From: Streptomyces sp. CB01249
Lineage (GTDB): Bacteria > Actinomycetota > Actinomycetes > Streptomycetales > Streptomycetaceae
Reading direction: 5' to 3'
DNA length: 64,000 nucleotides
Assembly: GCF_001905735.1 (NCBI RefSeq)
Contig: NZ_LISW01000002.1
Location: 842,426 to 906,425 of the forward strand
Shown in pieces: positions 1-9,751 of this stretch. Both the position numbers and the translations under genes were made by a program. The notes under the pieces were generated by a model that saw only the letters and a program-made list of their open reading frames with translations, did not search any database and was not told the origin of the DNA. Within the stretch, counting starts at the first letter, position 1. Every line of letters starts with the position of its first letter.

Positions 1-560
1 ACACGGTCCGGGCGCTGTCGGCCACGCACTCCGCTGCCCCCGACGCGCTCGTCGGCGTCATCTGGCAGCACACGAAGGCCCCGGTCATCGCGTACGACCC
101 GGAGCACGGGACCTACGCCGCCACCGCCCCCTTCTCGTCGGACCACGACGAGAAGGGGGTCGTGCTCGGCGCCGGGTCCGTCAGGACGGAGCGCTGCTTC
201 ACCCTGACGTTCGCGCGGAAGGCACCCGCCACCACGTGGACGGCGAAGCGGGCCGAACGGGACGACAGCGCGTGCCGGAGCGGCCGGGTGGTCGGCTTCG
301 ACGTGACGCTCGCGCGCAAGCGCCTGGCGACCATGGCCGACCGGGTGACCCCGGCTGAGGCGACCCGGGTCCTCGACCCCGCGCAGCGGAAGCGCCCGTA
401 CTCCGTGAAGCAGGTACGACGGTCCGGGGACGCGGACGTCGTCACGGTGCTCGTCCGGGAGAGCGTCGACGGCGCACCCGTACAGCAGTGCTACGCCTTC
501 ACCCGCGACCGCGGGGCGGACGCCGCTCCGGTGACCGCGGTCCCGGTGGCCACCTGCTGA
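1..560 (+). CDS. 3' end of a hypothetical, probably secreted, protein (5' truncated by the window)
   Basis: The reading frame is open from base 3, with no stop before TGA at 558-560, so the gene begins outside the window. About 185 residues are visible, including the stretch VGVIWQHTKAPVIAYDP and the C-terminal end VTAVPVATC. Two cysteines in the second half (ERCF and DSACRSG) and another pair near the end (QQCYAF and ATC) suggest disulfides and an exported or cell-surface protein, but the N terminus needed to confirm a signal is missing. I do not recognise the family. An internal GTG at 162 could be mistaken for the start. It converges on the SpoIIE phosphatase gene with only 9 bp between the two stops. 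Confidence 0.6.
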   Translation, partial: TVRALSATHSAAPDALVGVIWQHTKAPVIAYDPEHGTYAATAPFSSDHDEKGVVLGAGSVRTERCFTLTFARKAPATTWTAKRAERDDSACRSGRVVGFDVTLARKRLATMADRVTPAEATRVLDPAQRKRPYSVKQVRRSGDADVVTVLVRESVDGAPVQQCYAFTRDRGADAAPVTAVPVATC

Positions 561-569
561 ACCGGCGGG

Positions 570-2462
570 TCACCGCCCCCCGGTCGGCATCTCGAACCAC
601 ACCACCTTGCCCGTCGACAGGCGCGTCGCGCCCCAGCGGCGGGCCAGGCGGTTGACCAGGAACAGGCCGCGGCCGTTCTCGTCCATGTCCTTGGCGCGAC
701 GCTGCCGGGGGAGCTGCGGGGAGTCGTCGCCGACCTCGCAGCGCAGGGTCTCGGTGCGCAGCAGGCGCAGGGTGACCGGGCGCTCCGCGTACCGCACGGC
801 GTTGGTGACCACCTCGCTGATCAGGAGCTCCACCGAGTCCGAGAGGTCGTCCAGGCCCCATCGGCCGAGCGCCCTGCGGGCCAGTCGGCGGGCCCGGCCG
901 GGAGCGGACTCGTCCGGGTCCAGGAACCAGTAGGCGACGTCGCTCGGCGCGATCCCGTCGAAGCGGGCGGCGAGCAGCGCGATGTCGTCGTCGCGGTCAC
1001 CGGGGCCCAGCATGTCCAGCACGTCGTCGCACAGGGCCTCCAGCGGCGGCGAGTGGTCCGGGCCGGTCAGCCGGGCGGTCGCGGCGAGCCGTTCCCGCAG
1101 CATCTCGATCCCCGTCCACACGTCCCGCAGCCGCGACTCGACCAGCCCGTCGGTGTACAGCAGCAGCGTCGCACCGGCCGGGGCGTCCAGCTCGACGGCC
1201 TCGAAGTCGACCCCGCCGACGCCGATCGGGGCGCCCGGGGGCACCCGCAGGACCTCGGCGCGGCCGCCCAGGTGGAGCAGGACGGGCGGCGGGTGGCCCG
1301 CGTTGGCGACGGTGATGCGGTGCGCGACGGGGTCGTACACCGCGTAGAGGCAGGTGGCCATGCGGTCGCTGCCGAGGCGCTGCGCCTGCTCGTCCAGGTG
1401 GTGCAGGACCTCCTGCGGGGGCAGGTCGAGCCCGGCCAGGGTCTGCGCGGTGGTGCGGAGCTGGCCCATGATCGCGGCGGAGGTCATGGAGTGGCCCATG
1501 ACGTCCCCGACGACCAGGGCGACCCTGCTGCCGGGCAGCGGAATCGCGTCGTACCAGTCGCCGCCGACCCGGGCCGTCTCGGCGGCCGGGAGGTAGCGCG
1601 AGGCGAGTTTCACGCCGGTCGGCTGGGGGAGCGAGTCGGGCAGCATCGTGCGCTGGAGCTCGTCCGCGATGTACGCCTCGCGCCCGTAGAGCACGGCCTT
1701 GTCGATGCCGAGGGCGGTGTGCGTGGCCAGCTGGGCGGCGACCAGGAGGTCATTGGCCTCAAAGGCCGGGCGCTCGGCGCCGCGCAGGAAGACCGCCGCC
1801 CCGATCACCCGGCGCCGGCCGCGCAGCGGGGCCAGGATCACCCGGTGGCCGGACGGCACCGAGCGGTCGGCGCCCAGCAGTTCGGGCAGCGCGACGCGGG
1901 CCGCCGCGGAGTCGCCGAAGACCGGCCGCACCCCGCGCAGCACCTCGGCGAGAGCGCTCCCGGGGCGGACCTCGCAGAGCTCGGCGGCGGGCATCAGGTC
2001 GGCCTGCGGGTCGACGGCGGGCAGCCGCAGCCGCTCCGTCTCGGACAGGCTCTCGGTCTCCTCGTCGGTCAGCCGCAGCCGGTCCGAGCGGCGCAGCCGC
2101 AGCACGAACGGGTTGACCGGCCGCTCGTCGCCGACGGGCAGCGGGTCGCGGAGGTAGACGAGTATGGCGTCGGAGAACGTCGGCACACTGGCCCGGCACA
2201 GCCCGAGCACGATCTCGTCCAGATCGATGCCCCGGGCGATCCGCCGGGTCGCGGCCCCCACGAAGCGCAGCCGGTCGCCCTCGCGCCGCGTCGCCGCCTG
2301 TGGATCGGGGGCCGCGCCCGCGGGGCCCTTGGCGGGTGCCGGGATCGCCGTGGCGGCAGCGGCGGCCGCCACGGCGGCGTCCCGCTGTCGCGGCCGGGTG
2401 CGTTCCTGCGGCCGGGCGGCGAGAGGCTGCCGGCCTTCGTGGGAGGTGGGGTGCTCCGTCAC
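570..2462 (-). CDS. SpoIIE-type PP2C phosphatase with GAF-like and HATPase domains
   Basis: About 630 residues. The first ~40 are low-complexity (Ala/Pro-rich). A GAF-like sensor region covers roughly 45-280. The SpoIIE/PP2C phosphatase core starts near residue 295 with VGGDWYDAIPLPGSRVALVV and VGDVMGHSMTSAA, whose aspartates are the expected metal ligands. The C-terminal ~110 residues form an anti-sigma-type HATPase (LISEVVTNAVRYAE, then DENGRGLFLVNRLARRWG). Such proteins set anti-anti-sigma phosphorylation state in partner-switching pathways of actinomycetes. I chose GTG at 2462; an upstream in-frame TTG at 2549 is possible but unlikely. Convergent with the upstream fragment. A paralogue lies at 49235-51832. 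Confidence 0.9.
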   Translation of the reverse strand: MTEHPTSHEGRQPLAARPQERTRPRQRDAAVAAAAAATAIPAPAKGPAGAAPDPQAATRREGDRLRFVGAATRRIARGIDLDEIVLGLCRASVPTFSDAILVYLRDPLPVGDERPVNPFVLRLRRSDRLRLTDEETESLSETERLRLPAVDPQADLMPAAELCEVRPGSALAEVLRGVRPVFGDSAAARVALPELLGADRSVPSGHRVILAPLRGRRRVIGAAVFLRGAERPAFEANDLLVAAQLATHTALGIDKAVLYGREAYIADELQRTMLPDSLPQPTGVKLASRYLPAAETARVGGDWYDAIPLPGSRVALVVGDVMGHSMTSAAIMGQLRTTAQTLAGLDLPPQEVLHHLDEQAQRLGSDRMATCLYAVYDPVAHRITVANAGHPPPVLLHLGGRAEVLRVPPGAPIGVGGVDFEAVELDAPAGATLLLYTDGLVESRLRDVWTGIEMLRERLAATARLTGPDHSPPLEALCDDVLDMLGPGDRDDDIALLAARFDGIAPSDVAYWFLDPDESAPGRARRLARRALGRWGLDDLSDSVELLISEVVTNAVRYAERPVTLRLLRTETLRCEVGDDSPQLPRQRRAKDMDENGRGLFLVNRLARRWGATRLSTGKVVWFEMPTGGR

Positions 2463-2847
2463 GCGTGGGATTCCGTCCGTCCGGGCCGGTTGTATGAGGC
2501 AATCACCTTGTGGGGCGCTACTGTGCCCCGGCAGGAGCGGCAATAACAACGGCTGACATCGCCTTCCCCGTCGTACGGGGCCGAAACGCGATGTCCGATC
2601 AGGATGCCGGTGACAACGTTTCCATGGGAGCGGCAGCGGTCAGCGGACACGTCTCCACCCCCTCGTAGTGGCTCATGCGATGCGGGCAACTCGTGCGACT
2701 CATGACGCCGATGCGACCCTTGAGGGCGCGGTCCGCGCGACGAGCCGATGACTTACGGTCAGGTCCTGCACCCCGCCTGCCGGTTGGGGCCGAGCCGCAC
2801 TCCTCGGGACGATCCTACGTTTGCCCCCCTGGGGTGCATCAAGGGTC
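2463..2847. other. 385-bp intergenic region upstream of the SpoIIE gene
   Basis: It lies between the start of the SpoIIE phosphatase gene and the end of the DUF402 gene, both on the minus strand, so it should contain the phosphatase promoter and the DUF402 terminator. Short frames are open on both strands, but none has a convincing ribosome-binding site or domain. I see no strong hairpin, RNA gene or repeat. Confidence 0.5.
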
Positions 2848-3555
2848 TCACGACGGCATGGCGGAAGCCGTACGGTCCGAACCGTCCGGCCGGCGGTCCC
2901 AGTCGTCCGGGAGTTCGGGCACCCGCCACGCCGGATCGGGCCGCCAGTCCTCCCAGCCGTCGCGGAACGGCGCCCCCCAGGAGCGGATCATCCCGACCGC
3001 CTCGCGCCCCGCCTCGCGCACCCGGCGCGCCGTGTCCGGCGTGATCAGGCCGACCCGCTGGGCCTGCTCGAACTCGTCCTCGTCGCGCCAGAGCCAGCTG
3101 CGGTCCGGGTAGACGGAGATGTCCAGGAAGTGGTCCTCGGAGTCGGTGCCCCCGGCCCACCTGGTGCGCGGCTCCTCCAGGTTCACGTACCAGCTGCGGA
3201 ACTGCCAGCCGCGCTCCCAGAACAGCCAGACGGACCAGGGCTCGCCGGGTCTGGCCAGCTTCAGCACGCCGTTGCCCAGCCAGAGCGAACGGGCCGTCGT
3301 GCGCGGGGCGGTGTACCGGGTGGCGAGCGGTTCGGCGTGCACCTCGGTGCCGTCCGCGAGGACCGGCTTCACGCACTCGGTGCCGGGCGCCACCCACACC
3401 GCGAGCAGCTCCTCGGTGTCCTGGACGACCGTGACCGGGCGGCAGATGTGGAACGCGTGAGCGGCGGAATCCGGCCGTTCGGGGCCGTTGCCGCGGTAGC
3501 GCCACAGAATCTGCTCACCCGGCGCCCAGCGCTCGGTCCCTCCGGTACCCGTCAT
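2848..3555 (-). CDS. DUF402 (FomD-like) family protein
   Basis: 235 residues. DUF402 is the nucleotide-phosphate hydrolase-like barrel family that includes FomD. Visible hallmarks are the run of aromatic and acidic residues in WSVWLFWERGWQFRSWYVNL with following EEPRTR, then HFLDISVYPDRSWLWRDEDEFE, where the Asp/Glu cluster should bind divalent metal. A C-terminal tail rich in Trp and Pro (GWEDWRPDPAWRVPELPDDW) extends past the core. Members act on phosphorylated or nucleotidyl substrates, but the substrate cannot be inferred here. It is 44 bp from the 3' end side of fumC (3600), on the same strand, and could be read from the fumC transcript. The start at 3555 gives the usual family length. 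Confidence 0.82.
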   Translation of the reverse strand: MTGTGGTERWAPGEQILWRYRGNGPERPDSAAHAFHICRPVTVVQDTEELLAVWVAPGTECVKPVLADGTEVHAEPLATRYTAPRTTARSLWLGNGVLKLARPGEPWSVWLFWERGWQFRSWYVNLEEPRTRWAGGTDSEDHFLDISVYPDRSWLWRDEDEFEQAQRVGLITPDTARRVREAGREAVGMIRSWGAPFRDGWEDWRPDPAWRVPELPDDWDRRPDGSDRTASAMPS

Positions 3556-3599
3556 GGAGAGATCCTACGGAGCGCGCGGCCCCGGCACCGTGGCGCCCG

Positions 3600-5003
3600 T
3601 CACGGGCGGGTCATGCGCAGCACGTCCAAGGCCTCGTCGAGCTGCTGTTCGGTCAGGTCTCCGCGCTCCACGTAGCCGCCTTCGAGGACGACCTCACGGA
3701 TCGTCCGGCGTTCCGCGAGCGACTTCTTGGCGACCTTGGCCGCTTCCTCGTAGCCGATGTACTTGTTCAGCGGGGTGACGACGGACGGCGAGGACTCGGC
3801 GTACTCCCTGGCCCGCTCCGCGTGCGCCGTGATGCCGTCCACCGTGCGGTCCGCGAGCAGCCGGGAGGCGTTGCTGAGCAGCCGCACGGACTCCAGCAGG
3901 TTCTTCGCGATGACCGGGAGCATGACGTTCAGCTCGAAGTTCCCGGCGGCCCCCGCGGCGGCGACCGTGGCGTCGTTCCCGGTCACCTGCGCGGCGACCA
4001 TCAGGACGGCCTCGGGGATGACCGGGTTGACCTTGCCCGGCATGATCGAGGAGCCGGGCTGGAGGTCGGGCAGGGAGATCTCGGCGAGGCCGGTGCGCGG
4101 CCCGGACGCCATCCAGCGCAGGTCGTTGCAGATCTTGGTGAGCGAGACACCGAGGGTGCGCAGCTGGCCCGACGTCTCCACCAGGCCGTCCCGGGCGCCC
4201 TGCGCCTCGAAGTGGTCGCGGGCCTCGGTGAGCGGCAGGCCGGTGGCGCGGGCCACCTCGGCGATGACGGCGGCGGAGAAGCCGGGCGGGGTGTTGATGC
4301 CGGTGCCCACGGCCGTGCCGCCGAGGGGGAGTTCGGCGAGGCGGGGGAGCGAGGCGCGCAGCCGCTCGACGCCGTAACGGATCTGGGCGGCGTAGCCCCC
4401 GAACTCCTGGCCGAGGGTGACGGGCGTGGCGTCCATCAGGTGGGTGCGCCCGGACTTCACCACCGTCGCGAACTCCTCCGCCTTGCGCTCCAGGGCGGCG
4501 GCGAGGTGGTCCAGGGCGGGGATCAGGTCGGCGGTGACCGCGGCGGTGGCGGCGATGTGGATCGAGGAGGGGAACACGTCGTTGGAGGACTGCGAGGCGT
4601 TGACGTGGTCGTTGGGGTGGACCGCGCGGCCCAGGCGCTCGGTGGCGAGGGTGGCCAGGACCTCGTTGGTGTTCATGTTCGAGGAGGTGCCCGAGCCGGT
4701 CTGGAAGACGTCGACCGGGAACTCCGCGTCCCAGCGCCCCTCGACGACCTCGCCGGCCGCCTCCTGGATCGCCTCGGCAATGTCCGGGTCGAGGACCTTC
4801 AGCTCGGCGTTCACCTTCGCGGCGGCGGCCTTGATGCGGGCCAGGGCCTCGATGTGGGCCCGCTCCAGGCGCTGGCCGGAGACCGGGAAGTTCTCCACGG
4901 CCCGCTGCGTCTGGGCCCGCCACTTCGCGTCGGCGGGCACCCTGACCTCGCCCATCGAGTCGTGCTCGACGCGGTAGCCCTCGGCCGTTCCCTGATCCGT
5001 CAT
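3600..5003 (-). CDS. fumC: class II fumarate hydratase (fumarase C)
   Basis: 467 residues, the usual length for fumarase C, which interconverts fumarate and malate in the TCA cycle without an Fe-S cluster. The superfamily signature [11 protein letters not shown] is at about 317-327. The catalytic loop [14 protein letters not shown] is near 102-115, [13 protein letters not shown] near 135-147, and [12 protein letters not shown] near 184-195 carries the catalytic His. The start is fixed by AAGGAGG seven bases before ATG at 5003. It is divergent from the SGNH hydrolase gene across 114 bp. A second, unrelated class I fumarase is encoded at 10991-12658. Confidence 0.97.
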   Translation of the reverse strand: MTDQGTAEGYRVEHDSMGEVRVPADAKWRAQTQRAVENFPVSGQRLERAHIEALARIKAAAAKVNAELKVLDPDIAEAIQEAAGEVVEGRWDAEFPVDVFQTGSGTSSNMNTNEVLATLATERLGRAVHPNDHVNASQSSNDVFPSSIHIAATAAVTADLIPALDHLAAALERKAEEFATVVKSGRTHLMDATPVTLGQEFGGYAAQIRYGVERLRASLPRLAELPLGGTAVGTGINTPPGFSAAVIAEVARATGLPLTEARDHFEAQGARDGLVETSGQLRTLGVSLTKICNDLRWMASGPRTGLAEISLPDLQPGSSIMPGKVNPVIPEAVLMVAAQVTGNDATVAAAGAAGNFELNVMLPVIAKNLLESVRLLSNASRLLADRTVDGITAHAERAREYAESSPSVVTPLNKYIGYEEAAKVAKKSLAERRTIREVVLEGGYVERGDLTEQQLDEALDVLRMTRP

Positions 5004-5117
5004 CGTTCAACCTCCTTGAAGCCGCCCAAAAAGATGAGCACTTGTCTTGTTCGATGTATTCCCAAGCCGCCTACCGACCAGTAAATACCGGGGGTAACCA
5101 CAACCCGGGGAGGCGCA

Positions 5118-6641
5118 ATGAGGCGCACCAGGCACAGACTCCGCTGTACCGTCGCGGCCGCCGCGGCCATCGCGGCGGCGTTCGGCGGGATGACCGCGGC
5201 CGCCGGACCGGCGGTCGCGCAGCCCGGTACCACCAGTACCGCATCCACCCCCCTGTCGCCCGAACTGGAGGCCATCCGCGCCGCGGAGGCCACCCGGCTG
5301 TACGGCGACCCGGCCGAGCGCCCGCTCGCCGAGCGCAAGACGGGGCTCATCTCGCTCGGCGACAGCGAGATCTCCGGCGAGGGCGTCGGCACGTACGAGG
5401 CGGGCACCAACGGCCCCGACAACTGGTGCCACCGCTCGCCCGACTCCGCCATCCACCGCACGGGCATCCCGGCCGACGTCACGTACAACGTCTCGTGCTC
5501 CGGCGCGTACACCGGAAACATCGTCATCGGCGGCTCCAAGCAGTACGCCGACGAGCTGGTGCAGAGCGACAACCTGGCCATCAAGGCGCGCAACACCCGC
5601 ATCAAGATGATCGTGCTGGTCGCGGGCGCCAACGACGACCTCCAGTTCGGGCCCGTCATGACGGACTGCGTGGAGCGCTGGGTCCTCATCCAGGGCCCGT
5701 GCCAGTCGAAGTACGAGGGCGGCTGGCAGGCCCGCGTGGACGGGCTGGTCCCCAAGGTCGAGAAGACCGTGCGCGACCTGCGCACCGTGATGACCGGCGC
5801 CGGTTACGCGGACAGCGACTACAAGCTCGTCGTCATGGGCTACCCGAGCCCCATCGGCCCGGACTTCTACGACAACCCGAACTTCCCCGGGAAGCTTCCC
5901 GGCGGCTGCGCGGGATACGACTCCGACGCCGCCTGGGGCCGCAACACCGCCGTTCCCGCGTTCGAGCGCGGCATGCGCAAGGCGGCGGCCGACACCGGCG
6001 CGGTCTACCTCGACAACTCGCGGCTCTTCCACGGCCACGAGGTGTGCAGCGAGTCCACCTGGGCGCGCGGCCTCTACATCGACCTGTCGCACTTCCCGCC
6101 GGACTCCAACTCGGTGCGCCAGTCCTTCCACCCGAACGCGGCCGGGCACGGCGCCTTCGCCTCCTGCCTGACGCAGATCTACAACTCCGGCCTGCGCGAG
6201 GCGAGCTGCGCCGACCCGGCGAGCACCGGGCAGCCCGTCCTCCAGCCGGTCGCCTGGGACGACGTCTTCAAGCCGCTGCGCGGCGAGGCGACCTCCAGCT
6301 GCCTGGACGCCCCCGCATCCGTCACCCGCAACAACACCGGGGTCACCGGCTGGGAGTGCCACGGCGGACGCAACCAGGGCTGGTGGTACGACTCCGGCAC
6401 GCAGACCCTGCGCACCGAACTGAGCCACGACCGTTGCCTCGACGTCCCCGGCGCCGACTACAAGGCAGGCGCCTCGCTCATCCTCTACAACTGCTCGGGC
6501 GCCGCCAACCAGCGCTTCGTGAGCCAGTCGGGCACCCTGCGCCCGGCCGCGTCCACGGGCCTGTGCGCGACCCTGGCGGGGGCCCACGACCCGCTGAGGC
6601 TGCAACCCTGCGACGGCACCGCGAAGCAGCGCTTCGCATAA
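5118..6641 (+). CDS. secreted SGNH/GDSL hydrolase with C-terminal ricin-type lectin domain
   Basis: 507 residues. An Arg-rich N terminus followed by an Ala-rich hydrophobic stretch ending near AGPAVAQP is a Sec or Tat-like signal peptide. The esterase block I begins at SLGDSEISGEGVGTYE, with the nucleophile Ser in GDS; VLVAGANDDLQFGP is the block III region and HPNAAGHGAFASC the catalytic His region. After about residue 380 a ricin B-type beta-trefoil follows (SSCLDAPAS, GWECHGGRNQGWWYDSG, RCLDVPG, CSGAANQRF, QPCDGTAKQRF), typical of carbohydrate targeting. This predicts an extracellular lipase or polysaccharide esterase tethered to a sugar polymer. GGGGAGGCGCA before ATG supports the start. 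Confidence 0.92.
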   Translation: MRRTRHRLRCTVAAAAAIAAAFGGMTAAAGPAVAQPGTTSTASTPLSPELEAIRAAEATRLYGDPAERPLAERKTGLISLGDSEISGEGVGTYEAGTNGPDNWCHRSPDSAIHRTGIPADVTYNVSCSGAYTGNIVIGGSKQYADELVQSDNLAIKARNTRIKMIVLVAGANDDLQFGPVMTDCVERWVLIQGPCQSKYEGGWQARVDGLVPKVEKTVRDLRTVMTGAGYADSDYKLVVMGYPSPIGPDFYDNPNFPGKLPGGCAGYDSDAAWGRNTAVPAFERGMRKAAADTGAVYLDNSRLFHGHEVCSESTWARGLYIDLSHFPPDSNSVRQSFHPNAAGHGAFASCLTQIYNSGLREASCADPASTGQPVLQPVAWDDVFKPLRGEATSSCLDAPASVTRNNTGVTGWECHGGRNQGWWYDSGTQTLRTELSHDRCLDVPGADYKAGASLILYNCSGAANQRFVSQSGTLRPAASTGLCATLAGAHDPLRLQPCDGTAKQRFA

Positions 6642-6658
6642 CCCGCCGCTGACGCGGG

Positions 6659-6691
6659 TACGGGGAAGGACCGGCGTGGCCCTTCCCCGTA
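6659..6691. terminator. bidirectional hairpin terminator
   Basis: An 11-bp perfect stem, TACGGGGAAGG (6659-6669) with CCTTCCCCGTA (6681-6691) and an 11-nt loop. It lies just past the stop of the SGNH hydrolase and just before the stop of the convergent aminopeptidase, so it can serve both. There is no U-tract, as is usual in Streptomyces. Confidence 0.7.
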
Positions 6692-6701
6692 TCCGTGCCC
6701 C

Positions 6702-8003
6702 TTATCCGGCTGTCACGAACGCCGTCAGGATCGACGCCAGATGACCCGGGTCCCGCGCCCCGCACAGCTCACGGGCCGAGTGCATCGAGAGCCCCGGCAC
6801 CCCCACGTCGACCGTCGGCACCCCGAGCCGGGCCGCCGTGAGCGGGCCGATCGACGTGCCGCACGGCATCGCGTTGTTCGAGACGAACGGCTGCCACGGC
6901 GCGCCCGACCGCTCGCAGGCCGACGCGAACAGCGCGATCCCGGTCGAGTCGGTGGCGTACCGCTGGTTGACGTTGACCTTGACCGTCGGGCCGCAGTTGG
7001 GCAGCGGCTGGTGGCCCGGGTCGTGGCGCTCCGCGTAGTTCGGGTGCACCGCGTGCGCCATGTCGGCGGACACGCAGTACGCCCCGGCCAGCGCCCGCGA
7101 CCAGTCCTCGCCGCTGCCGCCCCGGGCCGACACCGAACGGCTCAGCACCCGCTCCAGCATCGGGCTCTGCGCCCCCGTGTCCGAGCCGCTGCCGACCTCC
7201 TCGTGGTCGAAGGCGGCGAGCACCGGGATGTACGCCGGAGGTTCGGCGGCCGTCGCCGCGGCGGTCAGCGCGGTCACCCCGGCGTGCACCGACACCAGGT
7301 TGTCCAGCCGCGACGACACCAGGAACTCCCGCTCCGCGCCCAGATAGCCGGGCGGCTGCACGTCGTGCAGCATCAGGTCCCAGCCCAGCACCTCGCCCGG
7401 CTCCGCCTCGGCCGCCGCCGCGACCCGGCGCAGCAGCGCGCCCTCGTCGGCCGCGCCGAGCGACCAGATGGGGGCGATGTGGCGCTGCCGGTCCAGGGCG
7501 AGCCCGTCGTTGACCGTGCGGTCCAGGTGGATCGCCAGCTGCGGCACCCTCAGCAGCGGCTCGTCGATCTGCACCAGCCGGGACTCGGTCCCGCCGCCCG
7601 GCGCGCGCAGCGCGAGCCGCCCGGAGATGCCGAGATCGCGGTCGAGCCAGGTGTTGAGCGGCACCCCGCCGTAGATCTCCACCGCGACCTGCCGCCAGCC
7701 CGCCGAACTCGTGTCGGGCGTCGGCTTGATCCGCAGGTTCGGCGAGTCGGTGTGCGTGCCGATGATCCGGAACGGGGCGTGGGCGGGCAGCGACTCGGGC
7801 ACGTACCAGGCGATCAGCGCGCCCCCGTTGACGACGAAGGCGCCGCCCGTGGTGCCCGTCCAGTCATCGGTTCCGCGCAGTTCGCGGAAGCCCGCCTTCT
7901 CCAGCCGCTGGGCCGCACTCGCCACGGCGTGGTACGGGGAGGGGCTGGCGGAGATGAAGGTGAGCAGGTCGTCGGCATGGCTGCGGTGGGGGACCGGCGT
8001 CAT
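6702..8003 (-). CDS. M18 family aminopeptidase
   Basis: 433 residues, normal for M18 (aspartyl aminopeptidase) enzymes, which remove acidic N-terminal residues in the cytoplasm using two zinc ions. Metal and catalytic motifs visible are GTHTDSPNLRIKP (His and Asp), LAAFDHEEVGSGSDTGAQS (Asp-His-Glu-Glu), VSADMAHAVHPNY (Asp and His), and PTVDVGVPGLSMHSAREL (C-terminal His). The frame extends to 8177, but ATG at 8003 is preceded by GGAAAGGCGG and begins where family similarity starts, so the longer frame is an artefact. It is convergent with the SGNH hydrolase. Confidence 0.94.
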   Translation of the reverse strand: MTPVPHRSHADDLLTFISASPSPYHAVASAAQRLEKAGFRELRGTDDWTGTTGGAFVVNGGALIAWYVPESLPAHAPFRIIGTHTDSPNLRIKPTPDTSSAGWRQVAVEIYGGVPLNTWLDRDLGISGRLALRAPGGGTESRLVQIDEPLLRVPQLAIHLDRTVNDGLALDRQRHIAPIWSLGAADEGALLRRVAAAAEAEPGEVLGWDLMLHDVQPPGYLGAEREFLVSSRLDNLVSVHAGVTALTAAATAAEPPAYIPVLAAFDHEEVGSGSDTGAQSPMLERVLSRSVSARGGSGEDWSRALAGAYCVSADMAHAVHPNYAERHDPGHQPLPNCGPTVKVNVNQRYATDSTGIALFASACERSGAPWQPFVSNNAMPCGTSIGPLTAARLGVPTVDVGVPGLSMHSARELCGARDPGHLASILTAFVTAG

Positions 8004-8427
8004 GCGGTGTCCGCCTTTCCGGAGTGGGACGTGAGGGTGGCGCTGCCGCCCGGGATTCGGACGGGGTCGGCAGGGGCGAGGGCGGCGGCGGGCCCGTGGG
8101 GGCGGCCCGCGTCCGTCGGTGGCACCGGGCCGGCCGCCCGGCGGTGCGGAGTTCTCCGGCAACGCCGGACAACCCACCGCATTCGTGTGGCGCCCGCAAG
8201 CCCGGCGGGCGGCCCGGTGCGCGAAAGCTGCGGTGCGCTGCGGGGCGCCGCGGAGGCCGGACGGGCGCCCGGGGCCCCGCTCCGGTCCGTGCCGGGTCCC
8301 CGCGGATCCGGCCGGGGCCGTGGCGCGGCCGTCGCGGCGGTCGCGCGAGATTGGCTGATTCCCGATGTACGTGTAAAGGGCCCGAATCCGGCCGGGCGCC
8401 GCCGTTCCATCACGCCCGTTGCGCCCG
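8004..8427. other. 424-bp intergenic region with no recognised gene
   Basis: It lies between the start of the M18 aminopeptidase and the end of the MFS gene, both minus strand. It is very GC-rich. Open frames on both strands lack ribosome-binding sites and read as Arg/Gly/Pro-rich shadow sequence. It should hold the aminopeptidase promoter. No convincing hairpin, repeat or RNA gene was found. Confidence 0.5.
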
Positions 8428-9702
8428 TCACGGCGCCGACGCGGCCGCCCGCGCCCGTCGCGTTCCCGCCGCGCGCACCAGGAACACCACCGCCATGGCG
8501 AGGGCCGCGCCGTGCGACCAGCCGACGACCGCGAGCGGGCTGAAGTGCTCCAGGGCCGCCGCCACGGCGATCATCCCGGCCCCGAAGCCCAGGTTCTCCA
8601 CCGTCGCGGACAGCCCGAAGGCGTGCGCCCGGGGCCCGGCCGGCAGGGTCTGGAGGTGCGAGGTGTACGAGACCTCGGTCAGGCCGTCCGCCGCCCCCGC
8701 CACCAGCGCGATCACGGCCGTGGCCGCCGCCGGGAACCCGGCGAACGCCAGGATGAACGCCGCCGACATCACGCAGGTGCCGTAGCCGAAGCCCGCCGCG
8801 CCCACGGACCGGCCGGTGCGGCGCCCGTACCGCTGGATCACCTGCTGCGCCACGATGTTGCCGACCGCCCACAGGCACCAGAACGCGCTGACGAACAGCG
8901 CGGGGTGCGCGTCGTCCAGCGCGGCGGAGTGCACGGGCAGCGCCGCGTTGTGCGACGAGGAGCCGAGCGCGTCCACCCCGCGCAGCCCGACCATCAGCCC
9001 GAGCCCCGGCACCGCGGCCAGCGCGGCGAACGCGACGGGCTTCCGGCGCCGGGGCCGTTCCCCCTCCGGCTCCTCCGCAACCGCCTTGCCCCGACCGCCG
9101 CCCGCGACCGGCAGCAGCGCCACCGTCAGCGCGCAGACGGCGAAGGTGCACAGGTCCACCACGAACGCGGCGGTGTACCCCACCAGCGACACGACCACAC
9201 CCGCTGAGGCGAAGCCCGCCACCATCGCCAGCGAACGCCCGGTCACCGACAAGGAGTTCGCCCAGGACCGCCGCTCCTCGCCCACCATCTCCGGCACGGA
9301 GCTGCGCAGCGCCACCATGAACAGCGTCCCGCAGGCCCCCACGACCACGGAGACGGCGAACAGCGCGGGCGTGCGCCAGCCGTCCGGCGCGAAGATCAGC
9401 GGGACCATCACGGCGCCCTGCGCGACATTCGTCCAGAGCATCACGCTCTTCGCCGTGCAGCGCGCGAGCAGCCCGCCCGCGAGCAGCCCGGCGAGAAATC
9501 CCGCGCCCAGCCGCAGGGCCATGAACAGCCCCATCGCCAGCGCCCGCCCCGTCGTCTCGTAGACGAAGAGATTGAGCGCCACCATATTGAGGAACGTGCC
9601 GTACGAAGAGACCGCGTACCCGGCCACCAGAAAACGGAAGGAGCGCTCACCGCGCGGTGGTACGGGCGGTTCGCCGACGGGAGCGGGGCTGCTGGAGGAC
9701 AC
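8428..9702 (-). CDS. MFS transporter
   Basis: About 424 residues with 12 predicted hydrophobic segments, starting FRFLVAGYAVSSYGTFLNMVAL, which resembles exporters of the MFS_3/enterobactin-exporter type. The segment EEPEGERPRRRKP is the central cytoplasmic loop between the two six-helix halves. The substrate is unknown; drug or metabolite efflux is likely. I chose GTG at 9702, just before the conserved N terminus; frame upstream to 9981 is Arg/Pro-rich non-coding sequence. It is divergent from the LuxR-type regulator at 9774 across 71 bp that contain an inverted repeat, so the regulator probably controls this exporter. Confidence 0.85.
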   Translation of the reverse strand: MSSSSPAPVGEPPVPPRGERSFRFLVAGYAVSSYGTFLNMVALNLFVYETTGRALAMGLFMALRLGAGFLAGLLAGGLLARCTAKSVMLWTNVAQGAVMVPLIFAPDGWRTPALFAVSVVVGACGTLFMVALRSSVPEMVGEERRSWANSLSVTGRSLAMVAGFASAGVVVSLVGYTAAFVVDLCTFAVCALTVALLPVAGGGRGKAVAEEPEGERPRRRKPVAFAALAAVPGLGLMVGLRGVDALGSSSHNAALPVHSAALDDAHPALFVSAFWCLWAVGNIVAQQVIQRYGRRTGRSVGAAGFGYGTCVMSAAFILAFAGFPAAATAVIALVAGAADGLTEVSYTSHLQTLPAGPRAHAFGLSATVENLGFGAGMIAVAAALEHFSPLAVVGWSHGAALAMAVVFLVRAAGTRRARAAASAP

Positions 9703-9751
9703 CCTGTCATCGTGGGCCAGAGCCCGGAACCGGGGCCCGTTCCCCCGTATG

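Noticed and set aside
1053..2546. A 497-codon plus-strand frame opposite the SpoIIE phosphatase
   Set aside because: The minus strand has the complete phosphatase and HATPase motifs; this frame has no recognisable domain.
8004..8427. Possible small genes between the aminopeptidase and MFS genes
   Set aside because: Several frames are open on both strands but none has an RBS or a plausible composition.
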